From: Citrobacter sp. R56
GTDB taxonomy: Bacteria; Pseudomonadota; Gammaproteobacteria; Enterobacterales; Enterobacteriaceae
NCBI RefSeq assembly: GCF_016811995.1
Contig: NZ_CP069159.1
Location: 806,001 to 870,000, forward strand
Reading direction: 5' to 3'
Length of the DNA: 64,000 nt
The notes beneath the pieces were generated by a model. The model made no database searches. It worked only from the letters and a program-made list of their open reading frames with translations, and was not told where the DNA came from. This document shows positions 46,540-55,332 of this stretch, one piece after another; position 1 is the stretch's first letter, and each line of letters begins with the position of its first letter. A program made the translations under genes and the position numbers.

Positions 46540-48064
46540 AAAGAACACGTATTTTGATTCCGTCTCGCTGATGTCCATCTCCACGCGCGCCAATAAGTTG
46601 GAAGGTGTGGAACAGGCGTTTGTGGCGATGGCAACAGAGATGAATAAAGGCGTACTGAAAAATCTCGGTCTGCTGACGCCCGAGCTGAACGAGGCAAAAA
46701 GCGGCGATCTGATGATTGTGATTAAGGGCGCCAGCGACGCGGCGAACGAGCAAACCCTGGTCGCCATTGAGGCGTTATTCACACATAAAGAGCAGGGCGG
46801 CCAGCATGAAGCGCGTTACGCCACCCTGGCCAGCGCGAAAACGCATGTGCCAGACAGCAACCTGGCGGTGATCTCGGTCAACGGGTTATTCGCAGCGCGC
46901 GAAGCCCGGCAGGCACTGCAAAACAACCTTAATGTGATGCTCTTCTCCGACAATGTTTCCATTGAGGATGAGCTGGCGCTCAAGCAACTGGCGCATGAAA
47001 AAGGGCTGCTGATGATGGGGCCTGATTGCGGTACAGCCATCATCAATGGTACGGCGCTGTGCTTTGGCAACGCCGTGCGTCGCGGCAATATTGGTATTGT
47101 TGGCGCATCGGGAACCGGTAGCCAGGAACTGAGCGTACGTATCCATGAATTTGGCGGGGGGATTTCCCAGCTTATCGGCACCGGCGGGCGCGATCTGAGT
47201 GAAAAGATCGGCGGTCTGATGATGCTGGACGCCATCGGCATGCTGGAAGCCGACCCGCAAACGGAGATTATCGCGCTGATCTCCAAACCTCCAGCACCTG
47301 TCGTTGCCCGCAAGGTGCTGGAACGCGCGCGCAATTGTCAGAAACCGGTGGTGGTCTGTTTCCTTGGTCGTGAAGAACCGCCCGCAGACGAAAACGGCCT
47401 GCTGTTTGCGCGCGGAACCAAAGAGGCGGCGCTGAAAGCGGTGCTGCTGACGGGGGTGAAAAAAGAGAGCCTGGATCTCCATCCGCTCAACTGGCCGCTG
47501 ATCGAAGAGGTGCGCGCCCGCCTGACGCCGCAGCAAAAATACATTCGCGGACTGTTCTGCGGCGGCACGCTGTGCGACGAAGCCATGTTCGCAGCGATGG
47601 AAAAACATGACGAGGTTTATAGCAATATCCACCCGGACCCGAGCCGCCGTCTGACGGATCTCAACCGCAGCGTGGCGCATACCTTCCTCGATTTTGGCGA
47701 TGACGATTTTACCAACGGCAAGCCGCATCCGATGATCGACCCCACCAATCGCATCAGCCGCCTGTTACAGGAAGCGCGCGATCCACAGGTCGGCGTGATC
47801 GTGATGGATTTTGTTCTCGGGTTCGGAGCGCACGAGGATCCGGTCGGCGTCATGATCGATGCTGTCAAAGAGGCGAAGGCGATCGCCGCCGCAGAAGGAC
47901 GCCCGCTGGAAATATTGGGCTATGTGCTTGGCACCGATCTCGATACGCCGTCGCTGGAAAAACAGTGCCAGATGCTGACGGACGCTGGCGTGATTTGGGC
48001 GAGCAGCAGCACCAATACCGGATTGCTGGCGCGTGAATTTGTTTGCAAAGGGGAGGAAGCCTGA
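46517..48064 (+). CDS. fdrA: FdrA-like carbamoyltransferase subunit
   Basis: 515 residues, related to E. coli FdrA (AllF). Succinyl-CoA-synthetase-like features are present: NLNVMLFSDNVSIEDE, MGPDCGTAIINGT, then IGIVGASGTGSQEL near residue 193 and IGTGGRDLSEKIGGL. In E. coli this family forms, with YlbE and YlbF, an enzyme that releases carbamoyl phosphate from oxalurate. The ATG is inside the DUF2877 gene, and its TGA shares one base with the next ATG, so the three are tightly coupled. Confidence 0.9.
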   Translation: MSIRIVVKKNTYFDSVSLMSISTRANKLEGVEQAFVAMATEMNKGVLKNLGLLTPELNEAKSGDLMIVIKGASDAANEQTLVAIEALFTHKEQGGQHEARYATLASAKTHVPDSNLAVISVNGLFAAREARQALQNNLNVMLFSDNVSIEDELALKQLAHEKGLLMMGPDCGTAIINGTALCFGNAVRRGNIGIVGASGTGSQELSVRIHEFGGGISQLIGTGGRDLSEKIGGLMMLDAIGMLEADPQTEIIALISKPPAPVVARKVLERARNCQKPVVVCFLGREEPPADENGLLFARGTKEAALKAVLLTGVKKESLDLHPLNWPLIEEVRARLTPQQKYIRGLFCGGTLCDEAMFAAMEKHDEVYSNIHPDPSRRLTDLNRSVAHTFLDFGDDDFTNGKPHPMIDPTNRISRLLQEARDPQVGVIVMDFVLGFGAHEDPVGVMIDAVKEAKAIAAAEGRPLEILGYVLGTDLDTPSLEKQCQMLTDAGVIWASSSTNTGLLAREFVCKGEEA

Positions 48065-49482
48065 TGAGCCAGTCACTGTTTAACCAGCCACTCAACGTGA
48101 TTAACGTCGGCATTGCCATGTTCAGCGATGACCTGAAAAAACAGCATGTGCCGGTCACTCAACTTGACTGGACGCCGCCGGGTCAGGGCAACATGCAGGT
48201 GGTCAGCGCGCTGGATCAGATTGCAGATTCCCCGCTGGCGGAGAAAATTGCCGCCGCTAACCAGCAGGCGCTGGAACGCATTATTCAGTCCCATCCGGTA
48301 CTGATTGGCTATGACCAGGCGATCAACGTCGTACCGGGGATGACCCGTAAAACCATTCTTCACGCGGGCCCGCCGATTCGCTGGGAAAAAATGTGCGGCG
48401 CGATGAAAGGCGCGGTTACGGGGGCGCTGGTATTTGAGGGGCTGGCGAGCGATCTGGAACAGGCGGCAGAGCTTGCCGCCTCCGGTGAAATTACCTTCTC
48501 GCCTTGCCATGAGCATGACTGTGTGGGGTCGATGGCGGGAGTCACTTCTGCCTCAATGTTCATGCACATCGTGGAGAACAAAACCTACGGCAATCGCGCG
48601 TATACCAACATGAGCGAGCAGATGGCGAAGATCCTGCGCATGGGCGCTAACGATCAGAGCGTCATCGAACGTCTGGTGTGGATGCGCGATGTGATGGGAC
48701 CGATGTTGCGCGATGCCATGAAACTGGCGGGTGAAATCGATCTGCGACTGATGCTGGCGCAGGCGTTGCACATGGGCGATGAATGTCATAACCGCAACAA
48801 CGCAGGCACCGCGCTACTGATTCAGGCGCTGACGCCGTGGATTATTCAGACCGGGTATCCGGTGGCGCAGCAGCGTGAAGTGTTTGAGTTCGTCGCCAGC
48901 AGCGACTACTTCTCTGGCCCGACATGGATGGCGATGTGTAAAGCCGCGATGGATGCCGCTCACGGCATTGAGTACAGCACCGTCGTGACCACCATGGCAC
49001 GTAACGGCGTGGAGTTTGGTCTGCGCATCAGCGGTCTGCCCGGACACTGGTTCACCGGTCCGGCGCAGCAGGTGATTGGCCCGATGTTCGCCGGTTATAA
49101 GCCGGAGGACTCCGGGCGTGATATCGGCGATAGCGCCATCACGGAAACCTACGGTATCGGTGGCTTTGCCATGGCAACCGCACCCGCCATCGTGGCGCTG
49201 GTGGGAGGCACGGTGGAAGAGGCCGTCGATTTCTCCCGTCAGATGAGAGAGATAACGCTGGGCGAAAACCCGAACGTCACCATTCCATTGCTGGGCTTTA
49301 TGGGGATCCCTACGGCTATCGACATCACGCGCGTCGGCAGTACCGGCATTTTGCCGGTGATCAATACTGCTATCGCGCACAAAGATGCGGGGATCGGCAT
49401 GATCGGCGCCGGCATTGTCCACCCGCCGTTCGCCTGCTTTGAAAAGGCGATTCTGAGCTGGCGTGACCGCTACTGCCAATAA
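48064..49482 (+). CDS. ylbE: YlbE-like (DUF1116) carbamoyltransferase subunit
   Basis: 472 residues from ATG 48064, which overlaps the fdrA stop; the frame opens seven codons earlier. The DUF1116 pattern is clear: NVINVGIAMFSDDLK at the start, SPCHEHDCVGSMAGVTSAS near 157, LRISGLPGHWFTGPAQ near 325 and GAGIVHPPFACF at the end. Third part of the carbamoyltransferase with FdrA and DUF2877. The acceptor is not known here, because the allantoin genes usually found beside E. coli fdrA are missing. Confidence 0.9.
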   Translation: MSQSLFNQPLNVINVGIAMFSDDLKKQHVPVTQLDWTPPGQGNMQVVSALDQIADSPLAEKIAAANQQALERIIQSHPVLIGYDQAINVVPGMTRKTILHAGPPIRWEKMCGAMKGAVTGALVFEGLASDLEQAAELAASGEITFSPCHEHDCVGSMAGVTSASMFMHIVENKTYGNRAYTNMSEQMAKILRMGANDQSVIERLVWMRDVMGPMLRDAMKLAGEIDLRLMLAQALHMGDECHNRNNAGTALLIQALTPWIIQTGYPVAQQREVFEFVASSDYFSGPTWMAMCKAAMDAAHGIEYSTVVTTMARNGVEFGLRISGLPGHWFTGPAQQVIGPMFAGYKPEDSGRDIGDSAITETYGIGGFAMATAPAIVALVGGTVEEAVDFSRQMREITLGENPNVTIPLLGFMGIPTAIDITRVGSTGILPVINTAIAHKDAGIGMIGAGIVHPPFACFEKAILSWRDRYCQ

Positions 49483-49491
49483 CAACCACAG

Positions 49492-49538
49492 GGGCTAACA
49501 GCCGTTAGCCCTGGTGTCGCAAAGCTAACAACGTTGTT
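49492..49538. other. intercistronic hairpin and palindrome
   Basis: An eight-base stem GGGCTAAC/GTTAGCCC (49492-49511) is followed by the perfect palindrome AACAACGTTGTT (49527-49538). They lie in the 118-base gap between ylbE and the permease, and could be a processing site or an internal operator. Confidence 0.45.
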
Positions 49539-49600
49539 CACCTGCAGGGCCGGGCGATCGTCGGGATCGCAAATGATGCTTAACCTGTGAAGGATATTCC

Positions 49601-51151
49601 ATGAACAGAATAAAACTAGAGTGGAAACGTGGTGACTGGGCCGCTTACTTCGGGCTGATGACCAACAATCTGACTAACCTGCTGACGATGATGGGGCTAC
49701 TCATCTTTGTCGTGGGGATCCCCAAAGAGATCGTGTATGGCCGCATTGCGCCTGCTTTTGGTCTGGCGGTGCTGGTGGCGAGTATCTTTTATGCCTGGTT
49801 TGCCATGCAGATGGCGAAACAGACGGGGCGTACCGATGTGACGGCGCTGCCGTCCGGACCGAGCGCGCCGTCGATCTTTACCGTGACCTTCCTCGTACTG
49901 ATGCCGGTTTACCAGCAAACCCAGGATGCCGACTTCGCCATTCAGATAGGCCTGGTCTGGTGTTTTGTTGAGGCGCTGATCCTGGCGGGCGGTTCCTTCC
50001 TCGGCGAAACCATCCGTAAGATGATCCCGCGTACCGTACTGCTCTCCTGTCTCTCCGGACTCGGGTTATTACTGCTGGCGATGAACCCGATGCTGCAGGC
50101 TTTTGAAGCGCCAACGGTTTCTTTCATCGTCTTGCTGCTGATCTTCATTAACTGGTTTGGCAAAAAACCGATCTTTGCGCGAATTCCCACTGGTCTGTTA
50201 CTGCTGATTGCCGGTACTGCGCTGGCGTGGATTTCCGGTCTGCAAAGCCCGGAAGCCATTAAAGCATCGATGTCTTCATTCGGTTTCAACCCGCCGGAAG
50301 TCCATGTCGATAGCTTCCTGCAAGGGTTGCCGCATGCGCTGCCGTACCTGGCTTCGGCGGTGCCGTTGGGGCTGGCGAACTACATTTTTGACCTTGAAAA
50401 CATTGAAAGCGCCCACGCCGCTGGCGATGAGTACAACACCCGCAAAGTGATGCTGGCGAACGGGCTTTCTTCCATGCTCGGCTGTTTGATGGGGAACCCG
50501 TTTCCGGTCACCGTTTACGTGGGTCATGCCGGGTGGAAAGCGATGGGCGCCAGCATTGGTTATACCCTGGCGTCGGGCGTCACCATGTTCCTCGTTCCGC
50601 TGTTTGGACTGGGGGCATTTATGCTTGCCATTATTCCGATGACCGCCATCGTACCGATTCTGGTCTTTATCGGCGTGGTGACCGCCAACCAGGTGGTGCG
50701 CGAAACGCCAAAAATAGAGGTGCCGGTCATTTTCATCTGTCTGTTCCCGTGGATAGCGAACTGGGCGCTGACCATCGTGAATAGCGTGATGGGTGCCGCA
50801 GGGACGTCGGCGGCGAAGCTGGGTAGCGATCTGTTGCACAGTAAAGGCGTCTATTACGACGGACTGGTGCATCTTGGCAACGGCGCGCCGCTCGCCAGTA
50901 TGCTGTGGGGGTGTATCGCCATCTTCGCGATTATCAATAAACCGCTACGTGGCGCGGTGGCTGCCGCCTGTGGCGCTCTACTGTCGCTGTTTGGGGTGAT
51001 CCACTCGCCGATGGTGGGAATTGCCGAAGGCGCTTCCCTGATGTTCGTCCTCGCCTACCTGATGGTGAGCGGCGTGTTTGTACTGAAGCATTTTCTCGAC
51101 AGTCGGGAAGCGGTGGCTGATACCGCGCAAGAACCGACGAAAACCACCTGA
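49601..51151 (+). CDS. NCS2-family purine/ureide permease
   Basis: 516 residues with 12-14 hydrophobic segments. The nucleobase-cation-symporter-2 look is clear: TGRTDVTALPSGPSAPSIF near 77, AVPLGLANYIFDLENIESAHAAGDEYNTR in the middle with the conserved acidic residues, then GNPFPVTVYVGHAGWKAMGAS. It resembles AzgA-type members. It probably imports the nitrogen-ring compound or ureide used by this operon. It follows ylbE after 118 bases. Confidence 0.88.
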   Translation: MNRIKLEWKRGDWAAYFGLMTNNLTNLLTMMGLLIFVVGIPKEIVYGRIAPAFGLAVLVASIFYAWFAMQMAKQTGRTDVTALPSGPSAPSIFTVTFLVLMPVYQQTQDADFAIQIGLVWCFVEALILAGGSFLGETIRKMIPRTVLLSCLSGLGLLLLAMNPMLQAFEAPTVSFIVLLLIFINWFGKKPIFARIPTGLLLLIAGTALAWISGLQSPEAIKASMSSFGFNPPEVHVDSFLQGLPHALPYLASAVPLGLANYIFDLENIESAHAAGDEYNTRKVMLANGLSSMLGCLMGNPFPVTVYVGHAGWKAMGASIGYTLASGVTMFLVPLFGLGAFMLAIIPMTAIVPILVFIGVVTANQVVRETPKIEVPVIFICLFPWIANWALTIVNSVMGAAGTSAAKLGSDLLHSKGVYYDGLVHLGNGAPLASMLWGCIAIFAIINKPLRGAVAAACGALLSLFGVIHSPMVGIAEGASLMFVLAYLMVSGVFVLKHFLDSREAVADTAQEPTKTT

Positions 51152-51175
51152 ATACGTTGATGGGATGAAGACACG

Positions 51176-52126
51176 ATGAAAGAACTTGTGGTCGTTGCCA
51201 TTGGCGGCAACAGCATTATCAAAGACAACGCCAGCCAGTCGATTGAACATCAGGCTGAGGCGGTGAAAGCAGTGGCGGATACGGTGCTGGAGATGCTGGC
51301 ATCGGATTACAACATTGTGCTGACCCACGGTAACGGGCCGCAGGTGGGGTTGGATCTTCGACGTGCGGAAATCGCCCATGAACGCGAAGGGCTGCCGTTA
51401 ACCCCACTGGCGAACTGCGTGGCGGATACTCAGGGCGGTATCGGTTATCTGATCCAGCAGGCGTTGAACAACCGCCTGGCGCGTCATGGAGAACAGAAAG
51501 CGGTGACCGTCGTGACGCAGGTGGAGGTGGACAAAAACGACCCAGGTTTTGCCCATCCCACTAAACCCATCGGGGCGTTTTTTAACGCCACCCAGCGCGA
51601 TGAACTGCTGCGGGCGAATCCGCAATGGCGTTTTGTGGAAGATTCCGGTCGCGGCTATCGTCGGGTTGTCGCTTCGCCGGAGCCGAAACGCATTGTCGAA
51701 GCGGATGCCATTAAAACGCTGACCCAACAAGGTTTTGTGGTGATTGGCGCGGGCGGCGGCGGGATACCCGTCGTGCGAAGCCCGCAGGGCGATTATCACA
51801 GCGTGGACGCCGTCATTGATAAAGATCTCTCTACGGCGTTGCTGGCCCGCGAGATCCACGCCGACATTCTGGTGATCACCACTGGCGTTGAGAAAGTCTG
51901 CATTCACTTTGGTAAACCTGAGCAGCAGGCGCTGGAGCAGGTGGATATCCCCACCATGACCCGCTATATGCAGGAAGGGCATTTCCCGCCTGGCAGCATG
52001 TTGCCCAAAATTGTCGCCAGCCTGGCGTTTCTGCAACAGGGCGGCAAACGGGTGATCATCACCACGCCGGAATGTCTGCCTGCCGCACTGCGCGGCGAAA
52101 CGGGCACCCATATTGTCCATTCATAA
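51176..52126 (+). CDS. carbamate kinase
   Basis: 316 residues. AIGGNSIIKD (residues 8-17) and THGNGPQVGLDLR (near 50) are the active-site motifs, and VDKDLSTALLA-type sequence follows in the second half. It turns the carbamoyl phosphate made by FdrA/YlbE/DUF2877 into ATP, CO2 and ammonia. It lies 24 bases behind the permease and 12 before the amidohydrolase. It is a separate gene from yqeA at 3736, with a different neighbourhood. Confidence 0.93.
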   Translation: MKELVVVAIGGNSIIKDNASQSIEHQAEAVKAVADTVLEMLASDYNIVLTHGNGPQVGLDLRRAEIAHEREGLPLTPLANCVADTQGGIGYLIQQALNNRLARHGEQKAVTVVTQVEVDKNDPGFAHPTKPIGAFFNATQRDELLRANPQWRFVEDSGRGYRRVVASPEPKRIVEADAIKTLTQQGFVVIGAGGGGIPVVRSPQGDYHSVDAVIDKDLSTALLAREIHADILVITTGVEKVCIHFGKPEQQALEQVDIPTMTRYMQEGHFPPGSMLPKIVASLAFLQQGGKRVIITTPECLPAALRGETGTHIVHS

Positions 52127-52138
52127 AAGGAAGATGCG

Positions 52139-53521
52139 ATGAAGGAAAACAAAAGCCGCCGTGAGTTTCTGAGTCAGAGCGGCAAAATGGTCACCGCCGC
52201 CGCACTGTTTGGCGCGGCGGCGCCGGTCGCGTATGCTGCTAATTCTGTCGGGACAACCGGTGACACGAAAGGCGCTATGACCATCAACGACACACATTAC
52301 TATCTGGATAACGTGCTGCTGGAAGCGGGCTTCGATTACGAGAATGCGGTGGCGGTGCATACCCGAACCGAGCTGCAAACCGTTGAGATTCAGGACGGGA
52401 AAATGGTTGCGCTACGCGCCAATAAAAGCCATCCGGATGCGACGCTGGCGCATTACGATGCGGGCGGGAAGCTGATGTTGCCCGCGATGCGCGACATGCA
52501 CATCCACCTGGATAAAACTTTCTACGGCGGGCCGTGGCGATCGCTGAATCGCCCGGCGGGCACCACCATTCAGGATATGATCGCGCTTGAGCAAAAGTTG
52601 TTGCCTGAGCTACAGCCGTATACCCAGGAACGGGCAGAAAAGCTGATTGACCTGTTGCAGTCAAAAGGGACCTCTGTGGCGCGGAGCCACTGCAACATTG
52701 AGCCGGTATCCGGGCTTAAAAACCTCGAAAATTTGCAGGCAGTGCTGGCGCGCCGAAAAGCGGGCTTTGAGTGTGAAATTGTGGCCTTTCCACAGCATGG
52801 TTTGCTGCTTTCAAAATCAGAACCGCTGATGCGCGAAGCGATGCAAGCAGGAGCGCACTACGTTGGCGGCCTGGACCCTACCAGCGTGGATGGCGCGATG
52901 GAGAAATCCCTCGACACCATGTTCCAGATTGCGCTGGATTATGACAAAGGGGTCGATATTCATCTGCACGAAACCAGCCCGGCGGGCGTTGCGGCGGTGA
53001 ATTACATGGTTGAACGGGTGGAAAAAACGCCGCAACTGAAAGGGAAGTTAACCATCAGCCACGCCTTTGCGCTTGCTACGCTGAATGAGCAACAGGTGGA
53101 TGCACTGGCAACCCGGATGGCCGCCCAGCAAATCACCATTGCCTCGACGGTGCCGATTGGCACGTTACATATGCCGCTCAAACAGTTGCGCGACAAAGGC
53201 GTGACGGTGATCACCGGTACGGACAGCGTGATCGATCACTGGTCGCCGTATGGCCTGGGCGACATGCTGGAGAAAGCGAACCTGTACGCCCAGCTCTACA
53301 TTCGCCCTAATGAGCAAAATCTGTCGCGGGCGTTGTTCCTGGCGACTGGGGATGTGTTGCCCTTGAATGATAAAGGCGAGCGCGTCTGGCCGAAAGCGCA
53401 GGATGAAGCCAGTTTTGTGCTGGTGGATGCCTCTTGTTCTGCCGAAGCAGTGGCACGGATTGCGCCGCGTACTGCGACATTCCATAAAGGCAAGCTGGTG
53501 TGGGGGAGCGTCGCCAGCTAA
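52139..53521 (+). CDS. Tat-exported amidohydrolase, cytosine-deaminase-like
   Basis: 460 residues. The N-terminus is a twin-arginine signal: SRREFL with R7-R8, a hydrophobic stretch, and a probable cut after AYA at 33. The mature part is an amidohydrolase TIM barrel with metal ligands H121 and H123 (MHIHLDK), histidines in VDIHLHET and ISHAFAL, and D362 (GTDSV). The closest general type is the cytosine/creatinine deaminase group. It would open or deaminate a ring compound in the periplasm before uptake by the NCS2 permease. Last gene of the operon. Confidence 0.87.
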   Translation: MKENKSRREFLSQSGKMVTAAALFGAAAPVAYAANSVGTTGDTKGAMTINDTHYYLDNVLLEAGFDYENAVAVHTRTELQTVEIQDGKMVALRANKSHPDATLAHYDAGGKLMLPAMRDMHIHLDKTFYGGPWRSLNRPAGTTIQDMIALEQKLLPELQPYTQERAEKLIDLLQSKGTSVARSHCNIEPVSGLKNLENLQAVLARRKAGFECEIVAFPQHGLLLSKSEPLMREAMQAGAHYVGGLDPTSVDGAMEKSLDTMFQIALDYDKGVDIHLHETSPAGVAAVNYMVERVEKTPQLKGKLTISHAFALATLNEQQVDALATRMAAQQITIASTVPIGTLHMPLKQLRDKGVTVITGTDSVIDHWSPYGLGDMLEKANLYAQLYIRPNEQNLSRALFLATGDVLPLNDKGERVWPKAQDEASFVLVDASCSAEAVARIAPRTATFHKGKLVWGSVAS

Positions 53522-53531
53522 TGTCTGTGCT

Positions 53532-53564
53532 CACCGTGGAACCGCATGTCCTGGATCCACGGTG
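53532..53564. terminator. hairpin between amidohydrolase and rcnA
   Basis: CACCGTGGA and TCCACGGTG form a perfect nine-base stem between convergent genes. There is no strong T-run. Confidence 0.5.
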
Positions 53565-53593
53565 GGCTTCTCCTGCCTCTCGCAGCCCCTTAT

Positions 53594-54523
53594 CTAACTG
53601 ACGATACCCATATAGCCATGGATGCCCATATAGACGCCGACCAGGCCGATTAACAGGCTGGAAAAGTAAGGGGCTTTTCTGGCGAGGCGATTAAATCCGC
53701 TCCAGCGTTTAGCCGCTTGCTGGACACTGATTGCCGCTCCCACGCCAACCGTGACCAGCGTTAACGCCAGACCAATACTGAAACAGAGCACCATCGTTGC
53801 TCCCAGGGTGAAGGCTTTAAGCTGGATGCAAATCAGCAGCACGGTGATTGCCGCAGGACAGGGGATAAGCCCGCCGGTCAGGCCAAATAATACTATCTGC
53901 CCGTTCGTCACTTCTCTGCCGTGAAAGCGGCGCTTGATGTCACTGGCATGCGCGAGTTCATGGGCATCCTGATAGTCTTTTGAACCAGCGGTTAACCCTT
54001 CCAGTCCTGCATGGTCATGATGTTCATGATCGTGGTGATGGTGTTCATGCTTATGGTGGTGATCGTGCTCATGCTCATGCTCATGCTCATGCTCATGCTC
54101 ATGCTCATGCTCATGCTCATGCTCATGATGGTGATGATCGTGCTCATGGTGATGATGGTCATGCGCTTCTGTCAGCCAGTTTCGCTCACCTTGCCATGTG
54201 CGCCAGAACATCCAGGTCGCGGTTCCCAGAATAATGATTGCGGAAATAAACTGTAGCCAGGGTTCAACCGATTCTGCGGTAAATGCCCGACTGATATACA
54301 TGCCCCCAAGCGCGATAAGCCACACAACCGCAGTATGCGAAAGTGTGGCGGCAAGCCCCAACATCACTGCCTGCTTGATGGTGCCTTTAATGGCGATGAT
54401 AAATGCCGCCATCATCGTCTTGGAGTGCCCCGGTTCAAGTCCGTGCAAAATGCCTAACAAAATCGCGCTGGGAATAAAAAACCAGGCGTTACCTTGCTGA
54501 AGAAGTGTCGAGAATTCGCCCAT
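53594..54523 (-). CDS. rcnA: RcnA, nickel/cobalt efflux protein with long His/Glu repeat
   Basis: 309 residues against 274 in E. coli. Six or so membrane segments are present with the family motifs LLGILHGLEPGHSKTMMAAF near 18-37 and GGLIPCPAAITVLL in the C-terminal half. Between them the cytoplasmic loop is a run of His, Glu and Asp, partly encoded by ten exact copies of a hexamer, which explains the extra length. It exports Ni(II) and Co(II) and is divergent from its repressor gene rcnR. Confidence 0.95.
   Translation of the reverse strand: MGEFSTLLQQGNAWFFIPSAILLGILHGLEPGHSKTMMAAFIIAIKGTIKQAVMLGLAATLSHTAVVWLIALGGMYISRAFTAESVEPWLQFISAIIILGTATWMFWRTWQGERNWLTEAHDHHHHEHDHHHHEHEHEHEHEHEHEHEHEHEHDHHHKHEHHHHDHEHHDHAGLEGLTAGSKDYQDAHELAHASDIKRRFHGREVTNGQIVLFGLTGGLIPCPAAITVLLICIQLKAFTLGATMVLCFSIGLALTLVTVGVGAAISVQQAAKRWSGFNRLARKAPYFSSLLIGLVGVYMGIHGYMGIVS
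54067..54126. repeat. ten tandem copies of a 6-base unit in rcnA
   Basis: GCTCAT (plus strand) repeats ten times without change and encodes alternating His and Glu on the minus strand. Because the unit is six bases, copy-number change keeps the frame. Confidence 0.95.
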
Positions 54524-54559
54524 GAGAATGATTCTTAGTTTTTATACCTGTTTTCATTC

Positions 54560-54593
54560 TACTCCCCCCAGTACCGAATACTACCCCCCAGTA
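54560..54593. promoter_or_regulatory. two RcnR operators
   Basis: TACTCCCCCCAGTA (54560-54573) and TACTACCCCCCAGTA (54579-54593) fit the published TACT-G-tract-N-AGTA site of RcnR in reverse. They lie between divergent rcnA and rcnR and should control both. Confidence 0.88.
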
Positions 54594-54642
54594 GAAGCGC
54601 AATGCTATAATCCACAATGATTTATGTTAAGGAGGTACTGTT

Positions 54643-54915
54643 ATGTCACATACAATCAGGGATAAACAAAAGCTTAAAGCGCGTACCAGCAAAATTCAGG
54701 GGCAGGTTGTAGCCTTAAAAAAAATGCTGGATGAACCGCATGAATGCGCGGCTGTTTTACAGCAGATCGCTGCGATTCGTGGTGCGGTGAACGGACTTAT
54801 GCGGGAAGTGATAAAAGGTCATCTGACCGAACATATTGTTCATCAGGGTGATGAAGTAAAGCGTGAAGAAGATCTGGATGTGATCCTAAAAGTGCTGGAT
54901 TCCTATATCAAATAG
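54643..54915 (+). CDS. rcnR: RcnR, nickel/cobalt-responsive repressor
   Basis: 90 residues, all-helical CsoR/RcnR family. The metal ligands known from E. coli are in place: H3, C35 (HECAAVL), and the histidines H60 and H64 ([10 protein letters not shown]). It binds the G-tract operators just upstream and releases them with Ni(II) or Co(II). Confidence 0.95.
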   Translation: MSHTIRDKQKLKARTSKIQGQVVALKKMLDEPHECAAVLQQIAAIRGAVNGLMREVIKGHLTEHIVHQGDEVKREEDLDVILKVLDSYIK

Positions 54916-54946
54916 TCGGGGGCGCCACCCGACTATGGCGGAGTCA

Positions 54947-55261
54947 TTAACAACAAACAGATGTTTGGTTCCGGTGCGTAATATAGCGTTCAACATATTT
55001 AAAACCGCTGATCGACTCCAGTGCCAGTAACAGGCAGGAGACGGCTTGCGCTTCTGGCTGAGTAGATTGATGCGCCAGAGGGACGTTGTGAGCGGCGATA
55101 TGATTTTGCAGCGCGTTTTCACATAAACGCCGTACCGCTGGAGGAAAAGCCAACTGATGTAGTGACTGCTCTAATTCGGCAAACGCCTCGTCTGCCTGCA
55201 TGGTAAAAATCAATAACAATATGGCGTTTAATGCTCGCGTCTCTTCTTCGTAATATCCCAT
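54947..55261 (-). CDS. small uncharacterised helical protein
   Basis: 104 residues from the MGYYEEETRAL start at 55261, preceded by AGGG about eight bases away; the frame opens 30 codons earlier, inside the preceding gene. It is predicted mostly helical, ends in SVCC and has no signal peptide. I do not recognise it. It follows the LuxR-type gene by about 70 bases on the same strand and may belong with it. Confidence 0.6.
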   Translation of the reverse strand: MGYYEEETRALNAILLLIFTMQADEAFAELEQSLHQLAFPPAVRRLCENALQNHIAAHNVPLAHQSTQPEAQAVSCLLLALESISGFKYVERYITHRNQTSVCC

Positions 55262-55332
55262 CTGGATGTCCCTGCATGTCCAAAACATAGTGGCTTCAGA
55301 CTTTCGCTCCTGAAACCCGCTCCTTGTCGATG

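Noticed and set aside
46886..47728. 280-codon frame on the minus strand inside fdrA
   Set aside because: It is antisense to a clear family gene; long shadow frames are common in GC-rich coding DNA.
54011..54256. plus-strand Met/Leu-repeat frame over rcnA
   Set aside because: It is the reverse reading of the hexamer array, not a gene.
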